Assembly: GCA_023458995.1 (NCBI GenBank)
Contig: JAEWVV010000066.1
Location: 1 to 5,565, forward strand
Length of the DNA stretch: 5,565 nt
Origin: Bacillota bacterium
GTDB lineage: Bacteria > Bacillota_I > Bacilli_A > Acholeplasmatales > Acholeplasmataceae
Direction of reading: 5' to 3'
Part shown: piece by piece, positions 1-5,187 of the stretch
Position numbering within the stretch: the stretch's first letter is position 1
Layout of the letters: each line of letters opens with the position of its first letter
Made by a program: the position numbers and the translations under genes
Notes under the pieces: generated by a model
Told to the model about the DNA's origin: nothing
The model's database searches: none
Seen by the model: only the letters and a program-made list of their open reading frames with translations

Positions 1-581
1 GAATAGCGACGTGCAGTAGAAAGAAGGTAAATGTTTTGACGATGATCATTAATCATTAATTTAGTGATTTCATAACCAGCTTTTTCATAGTCGATTGAGA
101 CTGTTGGAACATCTGGATCATCTGAGACGACGTTAGCAAAAACGAAAGGAATACCATTCGAATTAAACATACGTTTGATGTCATCAACACGTTTTTCATT
201 GAGTTCATCATTAAGATATAGGACTCCATCCACTTGTTCTGCGACGATATCGTGAAGTGTATCCATAACATCCATGTCTTCTCTTATGGCAAACAATTTG
301 ATTGAGTATTTATAGTTTTGTGCGATATCACTAATACCACCAAGCATTTCAGCAACTGAAGCACGTGTGATATCCGAAATAACAACCCCTACTGTCGTAG
401 TTTTTCTGCTCGCAAGACCTCTTGCGATCACATTAGGACGATAACCAAGTTCTTTAATGACTTTAAGAACACGTTGTCTCGTTTCTTCCTTGACTTTTTC
501 CGGATTGTTTAGGACGCGTGAAACGGTTGCAAGCGAAACACCAGCTGCACCAGCGACATCATAAATGGTTGCATTACTCAT
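1..581 (-). CDS. ccpA: CcpA-like LacI-family transcriptional regulator (C-terminal part outside window)
   Basis: A DNA-binding regulator whose family relative CcpA controls carbon catabolite repression by binding cre operators together with HPr-Ser-P. The frame runs open from an ATG at 581 to the window edge, giving 193 codons of an expected ~330; the rest is cut off. Residues 5-24 form a LacI-type helix-turn-helix (IYDVAGAAGVSLATVSRVLN), and residues 48-61 a hinge helix with YRPN-x3-RGLAS, including the minor-groove Leu56. Residues 62-193 start the periplasmic-binding-protein-like core (TTVGVVISDI, VDGVLYL, VSIDYEKAGY). Compared by eye with Bacillus CcpA, the MSN-TIYDVA start, the KTTTVGV segment and the IA-x2-YKY stretch (Tyr90, a region that contacts HPr-Ser-P) support CcpA over a sugar-specific paralogue. 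The C-terminal corepressor arginines cannot be seen. The start is fixed by AGGTG 8 nt upstream and an in-frame stop just above. It has its own promoter and a cre-like site, suggesting autoregulation. The usual GH after the second subdomain helix is replaced by NDHRQN, so some divergence exists. Confidence 0.8.
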   Translation of the reverse strand, partial: MSNATIYDVAGAAGVSLATVSRVLNNPEKVKEETRQRVLKVIKELGYRPNVIARGLASRKTTTVGVVISDITRASVAEMLGGISDIAQNYKYSIKLFAIREDMDVMDTLHDIVAEQVDGVLYLNDELNEKRVDDIKRMFNSNGIPFVFANVVSDDPDVPTVSIDYEKAGYEITKLMINDHRQNIYLLSTARRY

Positions 582-616
582 GGAATTCACCTCATATTTC
601 TATATATACATAGGAT

Positions 617-645
617 ATTATATCATAGAATGTAAAGGCTTTCAA
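617..645 (-). promoter_or_regulatory. Sigma-A-type promoter of ccpA
   Basis: On the minus strand, TTGAAA (640-645) is followed after exactly 17 nt by a perfect TATAAT (617-622). Transcription should start near 610, leaving a leader of about 30 nt before the ccpA start at 581. It lies just downstream of the rplS terminator, so ccpA is expected to be transcribed on its own. Confidence 0.85.
631..644. promoter_or_regulatory. cre-like operator over the ccpA promoter
   Basis: The 14 bases read TGTAAAGGCTTTCA on the plus strand and TGAAAGCCTTTACA on the minus strand. Against the published cre consensus TGWAARCGNTWNCW each reading matches 13 of 14 positions; the one miss is in the central CG, which here is GG/CC. 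The site covers most of the -35 box and the upstream part of the spacer, where a bound repressor would block RNA polymerase. That CcpA binds here is inferred from the match and the gene next to it. Confidence 0.55.
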
Positions 646-677
646 GTCTTTTATGAAAATTCTTTCATTCATTTACA

Positions 678-707
678 TAAAAATAAAGGGGTACGAATAC
701 CCCTTTA
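678..707 (-). terminator. Intrinsic terminator after rplS
   Basis: A perfect 10-bp inverted repeat (684-693 with 698-707; arm TAAAGGGGTA) closes a TTCG tetraloop and is followed on the minus strand by five T (683 to 679). It begins 5 nt after the rplS stop codon. It separates rplS from the ccpA promoter a few tens of bases downstream. Confidence 0.92.
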
Positions 708-712
708 CCTTA

Positions 713-1069
713 TTACCGCTTTTCTTTAATTCTTGATGCCTTAGCTGATAATGTGCGGATGTAGTTGAGCTTAGCTCTTCTAACTTTACCGACACGGCTA
801 ACTTCAATGCGGTCAATCGTTGGTGTGTGTACTGGGAAAGTACGTTCTACACCGATACCGTAGGATACTTTACGAACGGTAAATGTTTCTGAAATTCCTC
901 CGCCTTGTCTTTTAATGACTAGACCTTCAAATAACTGAATACGTTCGCGATTTCCTTCTTTAATCTTGACGTATACCTTAACGGTATCACCAGGATAGAA
1001 GGTCGGTACTTCTTTGATATACTGTTTAGTTATTTCAGCAATCAATGCTTGTCCTTTTAATCTTGACAT
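713..1069 (-). CDS. rplS: 50S ribosomal protein L19
   Basis: A structural protein of the large ribosomal subunit that lies at the 30S-50S interface. The 118 residues match the family's usual length (about 115) and show its signature along the whole chain: [21 protein letters not shown] at about 25-45, [21 protein letters not shown] at about 47-67, and the C-terminal [10 protein letters not shown] ... [20 protein letters not shown] at about 74-105, with a basic tail. The start at 1069 is preceded by AGAAAGAGAGTGA, a Shine-Dalgarno-like stretch 7 nt away that is shared with rpsP. In many Firmicutes rplS follows trmD directly; here a membrane-protein gene lies between them. The gene has its own promoter, a structured leader and a strong terminator, so it forms a single-gene unit that can be controlled apart from rpsP-khpA-rimM-trmD. 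Confidence 0.98.
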   Translation of the reverse strand: MSRLKGQALIAEITKQYIKEVPTFYPGDTVKVYVKIKEGNRERIQLFEGLVIKRQGGGISETFTVRKVSYGIGVERTFPVHTPTIDRIEVSRVGKVRRAKLNYIRTLSAKASRIKEKR

Positions 1070-1076
1070 GTTCGAC

Positions 1077-1089
1077 TCACTCTCTTTCT
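1077..1089 (-). promoter_or_regulatory. Extended Shine-Dalgarno-like motif of rplS
   Basis: AGAAAGAGAGTGA, ending 7 nt before the ATG. It matches 10 of 13 positions of the ideal complement of the 16S rRNA tail (AGAAAGGAGGTGA); the three misses are together in the middle. The identical 13-mer lies before rpsP. Confidence 0.6.
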
Positions 1090-1090
1090 T

Positions 1091-1123
1091 CCAATGTTCA
1101 TGTCTATAGACAGCGGACCATTG
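1091..1123 (-). promoter_or_regulatory. Candidate L19 (rplS) autoregulatory leader structure
   Basis: The rplS mRNA leader is about 75 nt long and holds nested pairing: an outer CAATG (1119-1123) with CATTG (1092-1096), and an inner TGTC/GACA hairpin (1101-1112) with a TATA loop. The unpaired TCCGC and TGAA sit between the helices. An alternative outer pairing, TCC with GGA, uses overlapping bases. The structure ends two bases before the Shine-Dalgarno-like motif, where binding of L19 could affect initiation. An L19 leader family is known upstream of rplS in low-GC Gram-positives. Assignment to it rests on position and general shape; I could not run a covariance model. Confidence 0.5.
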
Positions 1124-1151
1124 TGCATAAATAATTTAATACGGCTTTTTT

Positions 1152-1180
1152 ATTATAACAAAGTTATAGAAAACATGCAA
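1152..1180 (-). promoter_or_regulatory. Sigma-A-type promoter of rplS
   Basis: On the minus strand, TTGCAT (1175-1180) and a perfect TATAAT (1152-1157) are separated by 17 nt. Transcription should start near 1145. The promoter lies wholly between the stop codon of the LTA-synthase-like gene and the rplS leader. Confidence 0.8.
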
Positions 1181-1192
1181 CTGTTTTTCTAT
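1166..1192 (-). other. Hairpin over the 3' end of the LTA-synthase-like gene
   Basis: An inverted repeat of about 10 bp with a single bulged A (1182-1192 with 1166-1175, 6-nt loop) includes the TAG stop codon at 1189-1191. Only AACTTTG follows it, so a proper T-tract is missing. It may stabilise the 3' end or act as a weak terminator. It is also superimposed on the rplS -35 box (1175-1180). No better terminator for the upstream gene is seen before rplS. Confidence 0.4.
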
Positions 1193-3063
1193 TCATTTTC
1201 ACTAGGAATCATATCAATCAAATAAAATGGGTTTTCTGTTCTAAAATAATCAGAGAAAAAGATCTTTTCATAGAACTGAATGGTGTTATAAACTTCCGTT
1301 TTAGTTTCTAAATACTCATCTTCATCTACTTCTCCGTAAACCACTTCATCAAATTGAACACGATAATTTAAATCAATCCAGCTCGAATATGAAAGTATAA
1401 TAGGTTTTGCTTCTCTTTCCAAAAGGAATAAGCTTTGTCCATAATAGAAATCTTTATACGAGGTAATACCGAAAAGATCGAGAAGTGTAGGTGCGATATC
1501 ATAGTGTGAAGATAATGTTTTATTTTCACCAATGGATAATCCTGGAGCGTAAATCAAGAACGGTACTTTTTCAATTTCATAAGGAATATCACTGTTTGGT
1601 GTCTTGTCGTGGGTGATGGGTTGAGATGAATAGTTTTTATGGTCACTATACATCACAATCACTGTTTCATCCATTAACCCTTTTTCTTCAAGATCATCAA
1701 GTAACACTCCTAATCCTTCATCAAAGTTCATTTGTGCAGCAGTGATTGTTTTAAACTCTAGTGACTCATCTTTGTACTTTGGATCTTTTTCTAAAATCAT
1801 GTAGTATTTTTCTAGTTCACTGCGATATTTATCATGCGGTCCATGAGGTGTCACTGTAATGACAAAACTATAGAATGGATCTTGTTGTATCGGAATAATC
1901 TCGTCTTTAAACTGATCAAACATTAATGAATCCAAAGGCCAGAAATCATTTTCTTCGACTTCTAGTTCTTCAACACCAAAATATGACTCAAATCCAAGAC
2001 TTAAGTGCATTTCATCACGGTTGAAGAAGTCACTATAGTAATCATGAAATGAACGGGCTGTATAACCTTCGTTTTTAAACATGTTAGGTAGTGCTGTTGG
2101 ATATGCGTTTTCACCGTAGGTGTACATAAAATTATCACCTTGGAAATACATCATTGAAGTGAGTGATTTAAATTCTGCATCATAAGTGTAATTTGATTTT
2201 GCTGCTGAAAAGAAATTGGTAAAATACATACTTTGATTTCTTAAACGGTAATAATTCGGTGTGTATTCAGGGGTAAATCCATACTCTTCACATGTTTCAC
2301 ACATAATCATAATTAGATTTTTTCCTTCAAGTACACCATATAAAGAAGACTTTCCAGCAAACTCATCGGTGACTTCATCATTAATATCTACGACGTAATC
2401 ATCTTTTAAGAAAAGTGGCTTAATCGCATTTGATGTGTAGGTAAATATATCTTTAGCATGATAGGTAATGGATCCAAATTTTTGAACAAATAAAGCTTTA
2501 TCTGATGGTGTGTCAAATATTATTTGATCTGTTGTATCAATGATTTTTGGTGCGACCATGAGTCCTGTAATAGATAAACCCAAAAATAGGAATCTAGGAA
2601 GTATTTTTTTAGAACGGTTTGCACCTTGCAGTTTCACGAAACGGCGTAAAACAATGCTCATTACAACAACAAATGAAGTAATCAAAAGCCATGTAAAAGC
2701 GCTATATGCTTTAAGTGGGTTGTATTTAATCCCAATTTTCATCGTATTTTTTCCGGATTCAAGGAGCATTGCAATTGAAGTTACGTCTTCTTTAAATCTG
2801 TAGAGCGTGCTATCGGTAATGAAAAATGTAAACATGACTAAGATAAAAATAAGATATGCGATATATCTTCGTTTATAATTTCTAATAAATGCGATGATTG
2901 AAACAACAAGCATCACATTAAAGAGTGCGATGATCCAATGTTCAAGTGATATATCAAAGCCATATTTCATTAAAAAGATAAAATCAAAAGAAAAAATAAC
3001 GAAGGTGACAACGAGCCATTCGATAATCATCGATTTAGTTGCAATATTCTTGATGAGTTTCAT
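1189..3063 (-). CDS. LTA-synthase/sulfatase-family membrane phosphotransferase
   Basis: A 624-residue membrane enzyme of the lipoteichoic acid synthase (LtaS) type, which in cell-walled relatives polymerises glycerol phosphate from phosphatidylglycerol on the outer membrane face. Five hydrophobic segments (about 11-32, 43-62, 66-84, 120-141, 156-173) precede an external alkaline-phosphatase-fold domain starting near 245. By-eye matches to LtaS active-site residues are: metal-binding Glu256 (MCETCEEYGF), nucleophile Thr293 (SNYTYDAEF, compare GKTSDAEF), NRD at 348-350 (substrate-site arginine; the preceding Trp is Phe here), His407 (TVTPHGPH), and Asp474-His475 (MYSDHKNYS). All key catalytic positions are present, so activity is plausible. 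The start is supported by AAGGA about 11 nt upstream. It lies between trmD and rplS with a terminator before it, so it is probably transcribed separately. The substrate is not certain: a wall-less cell could use the enzyme for a lipoglycan or another glycerophosphate polymer, or it may be a phosphoethanolamine-transferase-like relative. I therefore give no gene symbol. Confidence 0.88.
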   Translation of the reverse strand: MKLIKNIATKSMIIEWLVVTFVIFSFDFIFLMKYGFDISLEHWIIALFNVMLVVSIIAFIRNYKRRYIAYLIFILVMFTFFITDSTLYRFKEDVTSIAMLLESGKNTMKIGIKYNPLKAYSAFTWLLITSFVVVMSIVLRRFVKLQGANRSKKILPRFLFLGLSITGLMVAPKIIDTTDQIIFDTPSDKALFVQKFGSITYHAKDIFTYTSNAIKPLFLKDDYVVDINDEVTDEFAGKSSLYGVLEGKNLIMIMCETCEEYGFTPEYTPNYYRLRNQSMYFTNFFSAAKSNYTYDAEFKSLTSMMYFQGDNFMYTYGENAYPTALPNMFKNEGYTARSFHDYYSDFFNRDEMHLSLGFESYFGVEELEVEENDFWPLDSLMFDQFKDEIIPIQQDPFYSFVITVTPHGPHDKYRSELEKYYMILEKDPKYKDESLEFKTITAAQMNFDEGLGVLLDDLEEKGLMDETVIVMYSDHKNYSSQPITHDKTPNSDIPYEIEKVPFLIYAPGLSIGENKTLSSHYDIAPTLLDLFGITSYKDFYYGQSLFLLEREAKPIILSYSSWIDLNYRVQFDEVVYGEVDEDEYLETKTEVYNTIQFYEKIFFSDYFRTENPFYLIDMIPSENE

Positions 3064-3108
3064 ATTCTTTATCTTCCTTATAGATTATTTCATAATTTGT
3101 ACTTTATT

Positions 3109-3137
3109 ATCTTATAACCATTTATAGAAAAAAGCAA
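3109..3137 (-). promoter_or_regulatory. Possible promoter of the LTA-synthase-like gene
   Basis: The 87 nt between trmD and the next gene should hold a promoter, since a terminator precedes it. The best 17-nt-spaced pair is TTGCTT (3132-3137) with TAAGAT (3109-3114). Other choices are TTGACT (3137-3142) with TATAAG (3111-3116) at a long 20-nt spacing, or GATAAT at 3106-3111. None is close to consensus, which suggests a weak or regulated promoter. Confidence 0.3.
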
Positions 3138-3171
3138 GTCAATGAACTCATCATTTGGTTTCATGACTTAC
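3128..3171 (-). terminator. Intrinsic terminator of the rpsP-trmD operon, overlapping the trmD 3' end
   Basis: On the minus strand GTAAGTCATGAA (3171-3160) pairs with TTCATTGACTTGC (3146-3134) in a 12-bp stem with one bulged base and one G-T pair. The loop is 13 nt, and six T follow (3133-3128). The 5' arm and part of the loop are inside trmD codons; the stop codon (3151-3153) is in the loop, so a ribosome finishing trmD would cover the left arm. Confidence 0.75.
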
Positions 3172-3873
3172 TTTTTCGATTATCTTTTTTTCTTCTTTTG
3201 TTAATTCAATTTTTTGAATTAAATCAGGTCTTTTTGTAAGTGTTCGTCTAACCGATTGTTCCTTACGCCACTTCTCGATATTTTGATGATGACCGGTTAA
3301 AAGGATATCAGGGACACGATAACCTTCATAGGTTTCAGGTTTCGTGTACTGTGGGTATTTTAACCATCCGTTTTGAAGTGAGTCTGTTTCACTTGAATCT
3401 TCGTGAATTACGCCTGGTACTAATCTAGAGACTGCATCAGAAATAATCATTGCAGGCATTTCACCGCCTGTAAGAACATAATCTCCGATTGAGATCTCTT
3501 CATCGATGAGTTCTTCTACCCTAGCATCAATACCTTCATAGTGACCACATAAAATGATTAAATGTTTCTTTTTGGATAATTCAATCGCTTTAGGTTGATC
3601 AAATACTTTACCTTGAGGTGATGTCATAATAATATGTGTATCATCATTTTTAAGTGTTTTAATGACTTCATAAAATGGTGGAAACATCATTAGCATACCT
3701 GCTCCACCACCATAAGGTGTGTCATCAATTCGGTTATGCTTTAAACTACTATAATCCCTTAGCTGATGGGTATTAATGTTAATAAACCCATCTTCGATGC
3801 CTCGCTTAATAATGGATGTTCTAAGAAAAGCATCAAAAAATTCAGGGAATATTGTTATAATATCTATTTTCAT
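3151..3873 (-). CDS. trmD: tRNA (guanine-N1-)-methyltransferase (m1G37)
   Basis: Transfers a methyl group from S-adenosylmethionine to N1 of G37, next to the anticodon in tRNAs reading CNN codons (and some others), which prevents +1 frameshifting; it is normally essential. The 240-residue length is typical. The SPOUT trefoil-knot motifs are clear: YGGGAGM at 54-60, SPQGKVFDQ at 85-93, LCGHYEGIDARVEE at 108-121, and IGDYVLTGGEMPAM at 129-142. Arg150 (DAVSR) and Asp164 (ETDS) align with the catalytic Arg154 and Asp169 of E. coli TrmD. The C-terminal domain carries YPQYTKPETYEGYRVPDILLTGHH and WRKEQSVRRT. Its ATG overlaps the rimM stop as ATGA, so translation is probably coupled. GWLKYPQY replaces the usual GLL(D/E)xPHY, a mild variation. 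The last codons form part of the operon terminator. Confidence 0.98.
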   Translation of the reverse strand: MKIDIITIFPEFFDAFLRTSIIKRGIEDGFININTHQLRDYSSLKHNRIDDTPYGGGAGMLMMFPPFYEVIKTLKNDDTHIIMTSPQGKVFDQPKAIELSKKKHLIILCGHYEGIDARVEELIDEEISIGDYVLTGGEMPAMIISDAVSRLVPGVIHEDSSETDSLQNGWLKYPQYTKPETYEGYRVPDILLTGHHQNIEKWRKEQSVRRTLTKRPDLIQKIELTKEEKKIIEKVSHETK

Positions 3874-4364
3874 ATTAGTCCCTCAATCGGTTCGATGATA
3901 ATTTTATCATCAAGAACATCTTTAACGAATGCCTTGATAAAGGGTACTAATACTTTTCTTTCGTCCACTGTCTTGATTTCTAAGAGATGACCTTGAGGAA
4001 CCTCAACAACACTTAATACGGTTCCTAATAAAAATCCTTCTTTTGTGTAACAAGGTTTATCGATCAGTGATTGATAATGATAATCATCTTCATCAAGTTC
4101 ATCACTGACGTCCTCATCTGAGTAAATATCTAATCCCTTATACATTAAAATGTTATTGATATTGTCATAGTTTTTAAATTTAACGATGAGAAGATTGTTT
4201 TGTTCTCTCACGCGTTCAATCTGAAAAAAAGTTTGGATACCTTTCAATTCAACATACACTTTGGCACCAACGAAAAAGCGGTTAAAATCACTATAATTGT
4301 AGATTTTAACCTCTCCTCTAATGCCGTGTGTATTTGTTATATGACCAATGAGATACTTGCTCAT
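3870..4364 (-). CDS. rimM: Ribosome maturation factor RimM
   Basis: Assists late assembly of the 30S head, working with ribosomal proteins such as S19 during 16S rRNA processing. The 164 residues show the two-domain layout: an N-terminal RimM beta-barrel with IGHITNTHGIRGEVKIYNYSDF at 6-27, then an acidic linker (about 83-94), then a PRC-barrel (about 99-164) with GFLLGTVLSVVEVPQGHLLEI, VLVPFIKAFVKDV and the family's closing EPIEGLI. The start at 4364 is forced, because the in-frame khpA stop TAA lies only one codon (TTT) upstream. No Shine-Dalgarno sequence is visible in the preceding bases, so initiation probably depends on ribosomes finishing khpA. It ends in an ATGA overlap with trmD. Confidence 0.96.
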   Translation of the reverse strand: MSKYLIGHITNTHGIRGEVKIYNYSDFNRFFVGAKVYVELKGIQTFFQIERVREQNNLLIVKFKNYDNINNILMYKGLDIYSDEDVSDELDEDDYHYQSLIDKPCYTKEGFLLGTVLSVVEVPQGHLLEIKTVDERKVLVPFIKAFVKDVLDDKIIIEPIEGLI

Positions 4365-4367
4365 AAA

Positions 4368-4616
4368 TTAAAATGAGTCAATATCGATCTGAACACGTTT
4401 GCCCTCTTTAGAAGCGCCCGCATAGACGATCGTCCGCATAGCACTGGCAATTTTGCCACCTTTTCCAATGACGCGACCTAAATCTGCTTCATTGACTAAA
4501 AGTTGAATGGTGATGGTATCATCATCTGTAGACAAGATCTTAACTAAAACATCATCCGGGTTAACGACTAATGGCATTATCATATTTTTGATCAGTTTTT
4601 CAAAATCAACCGCCAT
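4368..4616 (-). CDS. khpA: KH-domain RNA-binding protein KhpA (YlqC family)
   Basis: A small RNA-binding protein. In Firmicutes relatives it pairs with KhpB/EloR and acts in cell elongation and as an RNA chaperone, although a wall-less host would need only the RNA role. The 82 residues form one KH domain: VDFEKLIKNMIMPLVVNPDDV at 3-23, a beta-strand segment TITIQLLVNEADLGRVIG at 34-51, the nucleic-acid-binding GxxG loop as GKGG at 51-54, then KIASAMRTIVYAGASKEGKRVQIDI. The start is supported by a strong AAGGGGGA about 7 nt upstream. It sits 18 nt after rpsP and 3 nt before rimM, its usual place in the Firmicutes S16 cluster. Confidence 0.95.
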   Translation of the reverse strand: MAVDFEKLIKNMIMPLVVNPDDVLVKILSTDDDTITIQLLVNEADLGRVIGKGGKIASAMRTIVYAGASKEGKRVQIDIDSF

Positions 4617-4634
4617 GATTTGTTCCCCCTTATA

Positions 4635-4871
4635 CTATTTTAAAACGCTGTATTTCTTTAATAAACTCTTTACAGTATCTGTGGGTTGTGCACCATTGTC
4701 AATCCATTTTTGTACTTTTTCGCCATCGACATTAACAAGACCTTTTAAAGGATCATATGTTCCTACGATTTCTAAAAACTTACCATCTCTGGATCTGTTT
4801 GATTCACTTGCTACAACTCTGTAAAATGGTGCTTTGTTCGAACCAAAGCGTTGTAAACGAATTTTTACCAT
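4635..4871 (-). CDS. rpsP: 30S ribosomal protein S16
   Basis: A primary/secondary assembly protein that binds 16S rRNA in the small-subunit body. The 78 residues carry the full family signature: [43 protein letters not shown] at about 2-44, then [30 protein letters not shown] to the end. Length is close to the usual 80-90. The ATG at 4871 is preceded by AGAAAGAGAGTGA, ending 6 nt upstream. First gene of rpsP-khpA-rimM-trmD, read from a consensus promoter about 45 nt before the start. In Bacillus this cluster follows ffh; here it follows ylbG. Confidence 0.98.
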   Translation of the reverse strand: MVKIRLQRFGSNKAPFYRVVASESNRSRDGKFLEIVGTYDPLKGLVNVDGEKVQKWIDNGAQPTDTVKSLLKKYSVLK

Positions 4872-4877
4872 TTATAT

Positions 4878-4890
4878 TCACTCTCTTTCT
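4878..4890 (-). promoter_or_regulatory. Extended Shine-Dalgarno-like motif of rpsP
   Basis: AGAAAGAGAGTGA, 6 nt before the rpsP ATG and identical over 13 bases to the sequence before rplS. It matches 10 of 13 positions of the ideal 16S-tail complement. No purine-rich alternative lies nearer the start. Confidence 0.6.
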
Positions 4891-4913
4891 ATTAATCAAT
4901 AATTACCATTACT

Positions 4914-4941
4914 ATTATAACGTAATTTCTTTTGGTGTCAA
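4914..4941 (-). promoter_or_regulatory. Consensus promoter of the rpsP-khpA-rimM-trmD operon
   Basis: On the minus strand a perfect TTGACA (4936-4941) and a perfect TATAAT (4914-4919) are separated by 16 nt. Transcription should begin near 4907, giving a leader of about 35 nt. Both boxes at full consensus fit a strongly expressed ribosomal-protein operon. Confidence 0.9.
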
Positions 4942-4958
4942 GTCTTTTTACTTAACAC
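4935..4958 (-). repeat. Inverted repeat between ylbG and rpsP, covering the -35 box
   Basis: GTGTTAAGT (4958-4950) and ACTTGACAC (4943-4935) can pair over 9 bp, with one G-T pair, around a 6-nt AAAAAG loop. No T-tract follows, so it is not a standard terminator. It starts two bases after the ylbG stop codon (the next base, 4959, is unpaired) and contains the rpsP -35 hexamer. It could be a weak terminator for ylbFG, a regulator binding site, or chance. Confidence 0.4.
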
Positions 4959-4959
4959 A

Positions 4960-5187
4960 TTAAAAATTTAAATTTTGATCGAATGTTTGTGATGTGCCAA
5001 CATGCTTAAATCCTTTAACATCTTTGAGTTGTTTTTTTAATTGTGCTTCTATATCTTTATCGCCATAGACAACTACATAACCTTGTTTTTCAGATATAAA
5101 TGCAATATCAACAGGTAGTGTTTTTAGTTTCTCTAACACTTGTTTACCTTGATAAAAGATAACATACTGCATACGGTTAGCGTACAT
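4960..5187 (-). CDS. ylbG: YlbG family protein (DUF2129)
   Basis: A small cytoplasmic protein of unknown function, found in Firmicutes next to ylbF. The 75 residues match the family pattern by eye: a first strand MQYVIFYQ (6-13), helix KQVLEKLKTL, then DIAFISEKQGYVVVYGDKDIEAQLKKQLKDVKGFKHVGTS, comparable to the Bacillus stretch HYVSKRLKYAVLYCD. The tail after that is shorter than the ~90-residue Bacillus protein. I chose the ATG at 5187 over the ATG at 5253 because GGAGG lies 8 nt upstream and because the longer form would overlap ylbF by 77 nt with residues unlike the family. It overlaps the end of ylbF by 11 nt, so coupled translation is expected. Confidence 0.82.
   Translation of the reverse strand: MYANRMQYVIFYQGKQVLEKLKTLPVDIAFISEKQGYVVVYGDKDIEAQLKKQLKDVKGFKHVGTSQTFDQNLNF

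Noticed and set aside
56..271. A 71-residue minus-strand reading frame
   Set aside because: It lies in another frame inside the CcpA-like gene, has methionine- and serine-rich sequence unlike any family, and no ribosome-binding site. The CcpA frame across the same bases is clearly coding.
2540..3127. Two plus-strand reading frames (2540-2803 and 2894-3127)
   Set aside because: Both are antisense to the N-terminal membrane part of the LTA-synthase-like gene; hydrophobic runs there come from the complement of its codons. No recognisable domain is seen.
3134..3171. The trmD 3' hairpin as a bidirectional terminator
   Set aside because: A T-rich run also follows on the plus strand (3172-3176), but no plus-strand gene exists nearby to be terminated.
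3766..3990. Plus-strand reading frame across the trmD-rimM junction
   Set aside because: Antisense to two well-identified genes, with no family likeness.
4507..4963. Plus-strand reading frames opposite khpA and rpsP
   Set aside because: Fully explained as shadows of conserved genes on the minus strand.
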